Assembly: GCA_003164475.1 (NCBI GenBank)
Contig: PLTL01000373.1
Span: 831-8,095, forward strand
DNA length: 7,265 nucleotides
Source of the DNA: Candidatus Dormiibacterota bacterium
GTDB taxonomy: Bacteria > Chloroflexota > Dormibacteria > UBA8260 > Bog-877
Reading direction: 5' to 3'
The translations under genes and the position numbers were made by a program. Positions 5,028 through 7,265 of this stretch are shown in pieces (position 1 is the stretch's first letter; each line of letters begins with the position of its first letter). The notes beneath the pieces are model-generated. The model ran no database searches. It was not told where the DNA came from and worked only from the letters and a program-made list of their open reading frames with translations.

Positions 5028-7205
5028 GTGCGGCGAAGGATGTCCAGCAAATTGGCCTCGGCAGTGCGAGCCGGCGTGTCTCTCACCGCGGTCCTGGGTG
5101 CGCTGGCGCTGGGCCTGGCCAATCCCACTTCAGCCAGGGCCGGAAGCGAGGCAGGCAGTTCCTATGTGCCCCTGGCGCCGTACCGGATCCTGGACACCAG
5201 GCTCAGCGGAGACCCGGTGGGGAACAACAGCACCGAGAATCTCACGGTCACTGGCATCGACTCGGTGCCGACGGCCGCCACCGCGGTGGTGCTGAATGTC
5301 ACTGCCTCGGACCCGACCAGCCCCAGCTACCTCACCGTGTTTGCGGCTGGAGAGAGCACTCCCAATGTATCCAACCTGAACTTCTCTTCCGGAGAAACCG
5401 TCGCCAACCTGACCGTAGTCCCAGTTGGAGTCAACGGCCAGGTCACGATCTACAATGCCGCCGGCACGGTCGCGGTGATCGTTGACCTGGAAGGGTACTT
5501 CGAGGCCAGTTCGTCCAGCAGCACCGCGGGCAGCTATGTCGCCTTGAACCCGGCCCGGATCACCGACACCAGGGCCGGCAGCGGCGAGCCCAACAGTGGA
5601 GACCCACTGACGCCAAGAGGAACCCTGAACGTTCAGGTCGACGGCGAGGGCGGCGTCCCGTCCGCCGGAGTGGAGGCCGCCGCTCTCAACGTCACCGTGA
5701 CCGACACCACACAGTACAGCTACCTCACGGCCTTCCCGGGCGGGGGCGCCCTGCCCCTGGCCTCCAACCTCAACTGGTGGCCGGGCGACACGGTGGCCAA
5801 CCGCGTGATCGTCCCTGTCGGCGCCTCAGGAGAGGTGAGCATCTACAACTCTCAGGGGGACGCCGATCTGGTGGTGGACGTTGTCGGCTACTTCGCTGAT
5901 GGCACCAGCACCCCCAGCAACGCCAGCCTCTTCTACCCGATGAGCCCGATCAGAGTGCTCGACACCAGGATTGACGCCGGAACCCCGGGGGCGAACAGCT
6001 ACCTGCCGGAGCAGCTGGCGGGAGTTGACGGCATCAGCTCGATCGCCAACGCCATAGTCGCCAACCTGACCTCGACCGATGCCACGGAGTCCAGCTACTT
6101 CAGTCTTGTTCCCGAGCAGACGACGCCGACCACCTCCGATGCCAACTTCAGCGCCAATCAAACCGTGCCCAACTTGGTGATAACTGCCCTCAGCAGTGAG
6201 GGTGAGACGAACATCTACAACGACCGGGGCACGGCCGACGCGATAGTTGACGTCTTCGGCTTCTTCGAGCCAGAGGGAACGCCGGGCCCGCCAGCCGTTG
6301 CGCCCTGCACGTCAGCCAGCCTCAATCCGGGCGCCACCACCGCCACCCAGGGGACTCCGATGGCTGTCACCGCCGGCTCCAGCTGTCCCGCTGCGGTCAG
6401 CTATGAATACTGGTATCAGCCGTCGTACAGCTCAGCCTGGGTGCTGGCACAAAGTTGGACCAGTGACGGTGGCTACAGTTATGACACCAGCAACTGGGCC
6501 CCGGGGACCTACGGGTTGGCGGTGTGGGCGAGCACGGCAGGCGCCTACCAGTCGGTGAGCGCCAGCACCAGCGTCCTCTCCAATGCCACCGTGCTGGTGT
6601 CCGGGGTGACCTACTCAGCCCAGATCTACGGCATGAGCTGTGAGGAGGCCTCCCTGGAGATGGGCCTCTCACACGAAGGCATCTCCGTGACGCAGCAGCA
6701 GGTGCTCGATGCCGAGGGGGTCAATGAGAGCGTGCCTGGAATCGGTCCCGCCTACACCAAGGCGGATCCCATGGTCAACTTCGTGGGCCCGCCCAATGGC
6801 CGTGAGGCGGCTGGCTATGAGCCAGGCACCTACTACGGCGCCATCGTCGACGCCGCCGACCTGCTCGGGGGCGATGTGATCGCAGCCGGAGAGGACATCA
6901 GCCCGACCGCGGTCTACGACTACGTCGATCAGAACCATCCGGTGGAGGTGTGGGTCACCTTCGACTTCCATGTTGACCACGGCACCACCTGGCTGACCAA
7001 TGGGGTCCACACCTGGCCCTGGGCAGGCCCGGACGAGCACGTGGTGCTGATCGTCGGGATCGACAACAACTCGGTCCTGATCGACAATCCCTGGCCGGTG
7101 GGCGGTGATGGTGCCGAGTACTACGGACAGGATCAGTGGGTTCCCATGAGCACCTTCCAGAGTGTCTACGGTGTCTACGCTGACATGGCGGTTGTTCTCC
7201 AGTAG
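5028..7205 (+). CDS. secreted three-repeat protein with C-terminal C39-type cysteine peptidase domain
   Basis: This is a 725-aa exported protein. Residues 1-38 form a Sec signal peptide: basic MRRR...K...R, hydrophobic AGVSLTAVLGALALGLA, then SARA before GS as the likely cleavage site. Three related repeats follow at about 45-158, 169-289 and 301-413. A linker/Ig-like region (about 420-525) has a Cys pair (C427, C453) that could form a disulfide, plus WAPGTYGLAVWAS. Residues about 528-725 resemble the Peptidase_C39_2 (YvpB-like) papain fold: Q532 before C538 in AQIYGMSCEEAS (oxyanion Gln and nucleophile), H671 in DEHVVLIVGID and N687 in LIDNPW. It probably cleaves peptides outside the cell; substrate unknown. 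Start: the GTG at 5028 is the first possible one (in-frame TAG at 5013). The ATG at 5040 would also keep a workable signal peptide. No membrane anchor or sortase motif is seen at the C-terminus. Family assignment is good, activity is inferred. Confidence 0.88.
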   Translation: MRRRMSSKLASAVRAGVSLTAVLGALALGLANPTSARAGSEAGSSYVPLAPYRILDTRLSGDPVGNNSTENLTVTGIDSVPTAATAVVLNVTASDPTSPSYLTVFAAGESTPNVSNLNFSSGETVANLTVVPVGVNGQVTIYNAAGTVAVIVDLEGYFEASSSSSTAGSYVALNPARITDTRAGSGEPNSGDPLTPRGTLNVQVDGEGGVPSAGVEAAALNVTVTDTTQYSYLTAFPGGGALPLASNLNWWPGDTVANRVIVPVGASGEVSIYNSQGDADLVVDVVGYFADGTSTPSNASLFYPMSPIRVLDTRIDAGTPGANSYLPEQLAGVDGISSIANAIVANLTSTDATESSYFSLVPEQTTPTTSDANFSANQTVPNLVITALSSEGETNIYNDRGTADAIVDVFGFFEPEGTPGPPAVAPCTSASLNPGATTATQGTPMAVTAGSSCPAAVSYEYWYQPSYSSAWVLAQSWTSDGGYSYDTSNWAPGTYGLAVWASTAGAYQSVSASTSVLSNATVLVSGVTYSAQIYGMSCEEASLEMGLSHEGISVTQQQVLDAEGVNESVPGIGPAYTKADPMVNFVGPPNGREAAGYEPGTYYGAIVDAADLLGGDVIAAGEDISPTAVYDYVDQNHPVEVWVTFDFHVDHGTTWLTNGVHTWPWAGPDEHVVLIVGIDNNSVLIDNPWPVGGDGAEYYGQDQWVPMSTFQSVYGVYADMAVVLQ
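5160..6266 (+). repeat. three tandem protein repeats (RILDTR / SNLN / GYF type)
   Basis: Three units are encoded at about 5160-5501, 5532-5894 and 5928-6266. Each has the same skeleton: a Y-x-P/L-x-P-x-R-I/V-x-DTR opening (RILDTR, RITDTR, RVLDTR), an A-x-x-x-N-x-T strand (VVLNVTAS, AALNVTVT, IVANLTST), an SYLT/SYFS strand, a SNLNF/SNLNW/DANF strand, TVAN or TVPN, a V/I-x-IYN segment, and a final DLEGYF, DVVGYF or DVFGFF. The copies are diverged in both protein and DNA, so this is an old duplication. The third is the most divergent. Such repeats are frequent in secreted actinobacterial proteins beside enzymatic domains. A surface or wall-binding role is inferred, not shown. Confidence 0.85.
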
Positions 7206-7233
7206 GAGCCACCAGGTGGGTCCAGTGGTGAGG

Positions 7234-7259
7234 CACCGCCGCCCCGCTTCGGCGTCGTG
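7234..7259 (+). terminator. weak hairpin after the peptidase gene
   Basis: CGCCG (7237-7241) pairs with CGGCG (7250-7254) around an 8-nt loop, and CAC (7234-7236) can pair with GTG (7257-7259) across a 2-nt bulge. No T-run is seen before the window ends. It may be the terminator of the peptidase gene, but the stem is modest. Confidence 0.3.
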
Positions 7260-7265
7260 ATCCCC

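Noticed and set aside
1..7265. CRISPR array, tRNA, rRNA, insertion sequence or phage module
   Set aside because: No regularly spaced direct repeats, no T-arm/cloverleaf pattern, and no transposase, integrase or phage protein motif was found by reading both strands.

Overview
This is a GC-rich window (roughly two thirds G+C or more, by eye) with three genes, all on the + strand. The GC content, codon use, a secreted protein with 'DTR...SNLN...GYF' repeats and terminators lacking U-tracts suggest an actinomycete or a related high-GC lineage such as Ca. Dormibacterota. That placement is inference; there is no rRNA or marker gene to confirm it.

Layout. (1) Bases 2-1072 hold the 3' part of an AI-2E family (PerM-like) membrane permease, cut by the left edge. 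(2) Bases 1073-3031 are almost 2 kb with no convincing intact gene. The stretch holds an unusual number of perfect or near-perfect inverted repeats, a possible fossil of a NUDIX hydrolase (2331-2495), and a small unrecognised minus-strand frame (1530-1757). It ends in a leader with a nested hairpin plus TTTT upstream of the next gene. (3) Bases 3032-4684 encode a 550-aa thiamine-pyrophosphate enzyme of the acetolactate synthase / 2-hydroxyacyl-CoA lyase / oxalyl-CoA decarboxylase superfamily. It has a strong Shine-Dalgarno and is followed by two strong hairpins. (4) Bases 4685-5027 are intergenic, with those hairpins and a possible promoter region. (5) Bases 5028-7205 encode a 725-aa secreted protein: signal peptide, three repeats of about 115-120 aa, a linker or Ig-like domain, and a C-terminal papain-like C39-type cysteine peptidase domain.

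The three genes look like independent transcription units: large gaps, hairpins between them and no shared pathway. The permease would act in the membrane, the ThDP enzyme in the cytoplasm and the peptidase outside the cell. I see no CRISPR array, tRNA, rRNA, insertion sequence or recognisable multi-gene defence or biosynthetic system. The most rewarding places to look are the repeat-peptidase fusion, the exact substrate of the ThDP enzyme, and the dyad-rich gene-poor stretch.
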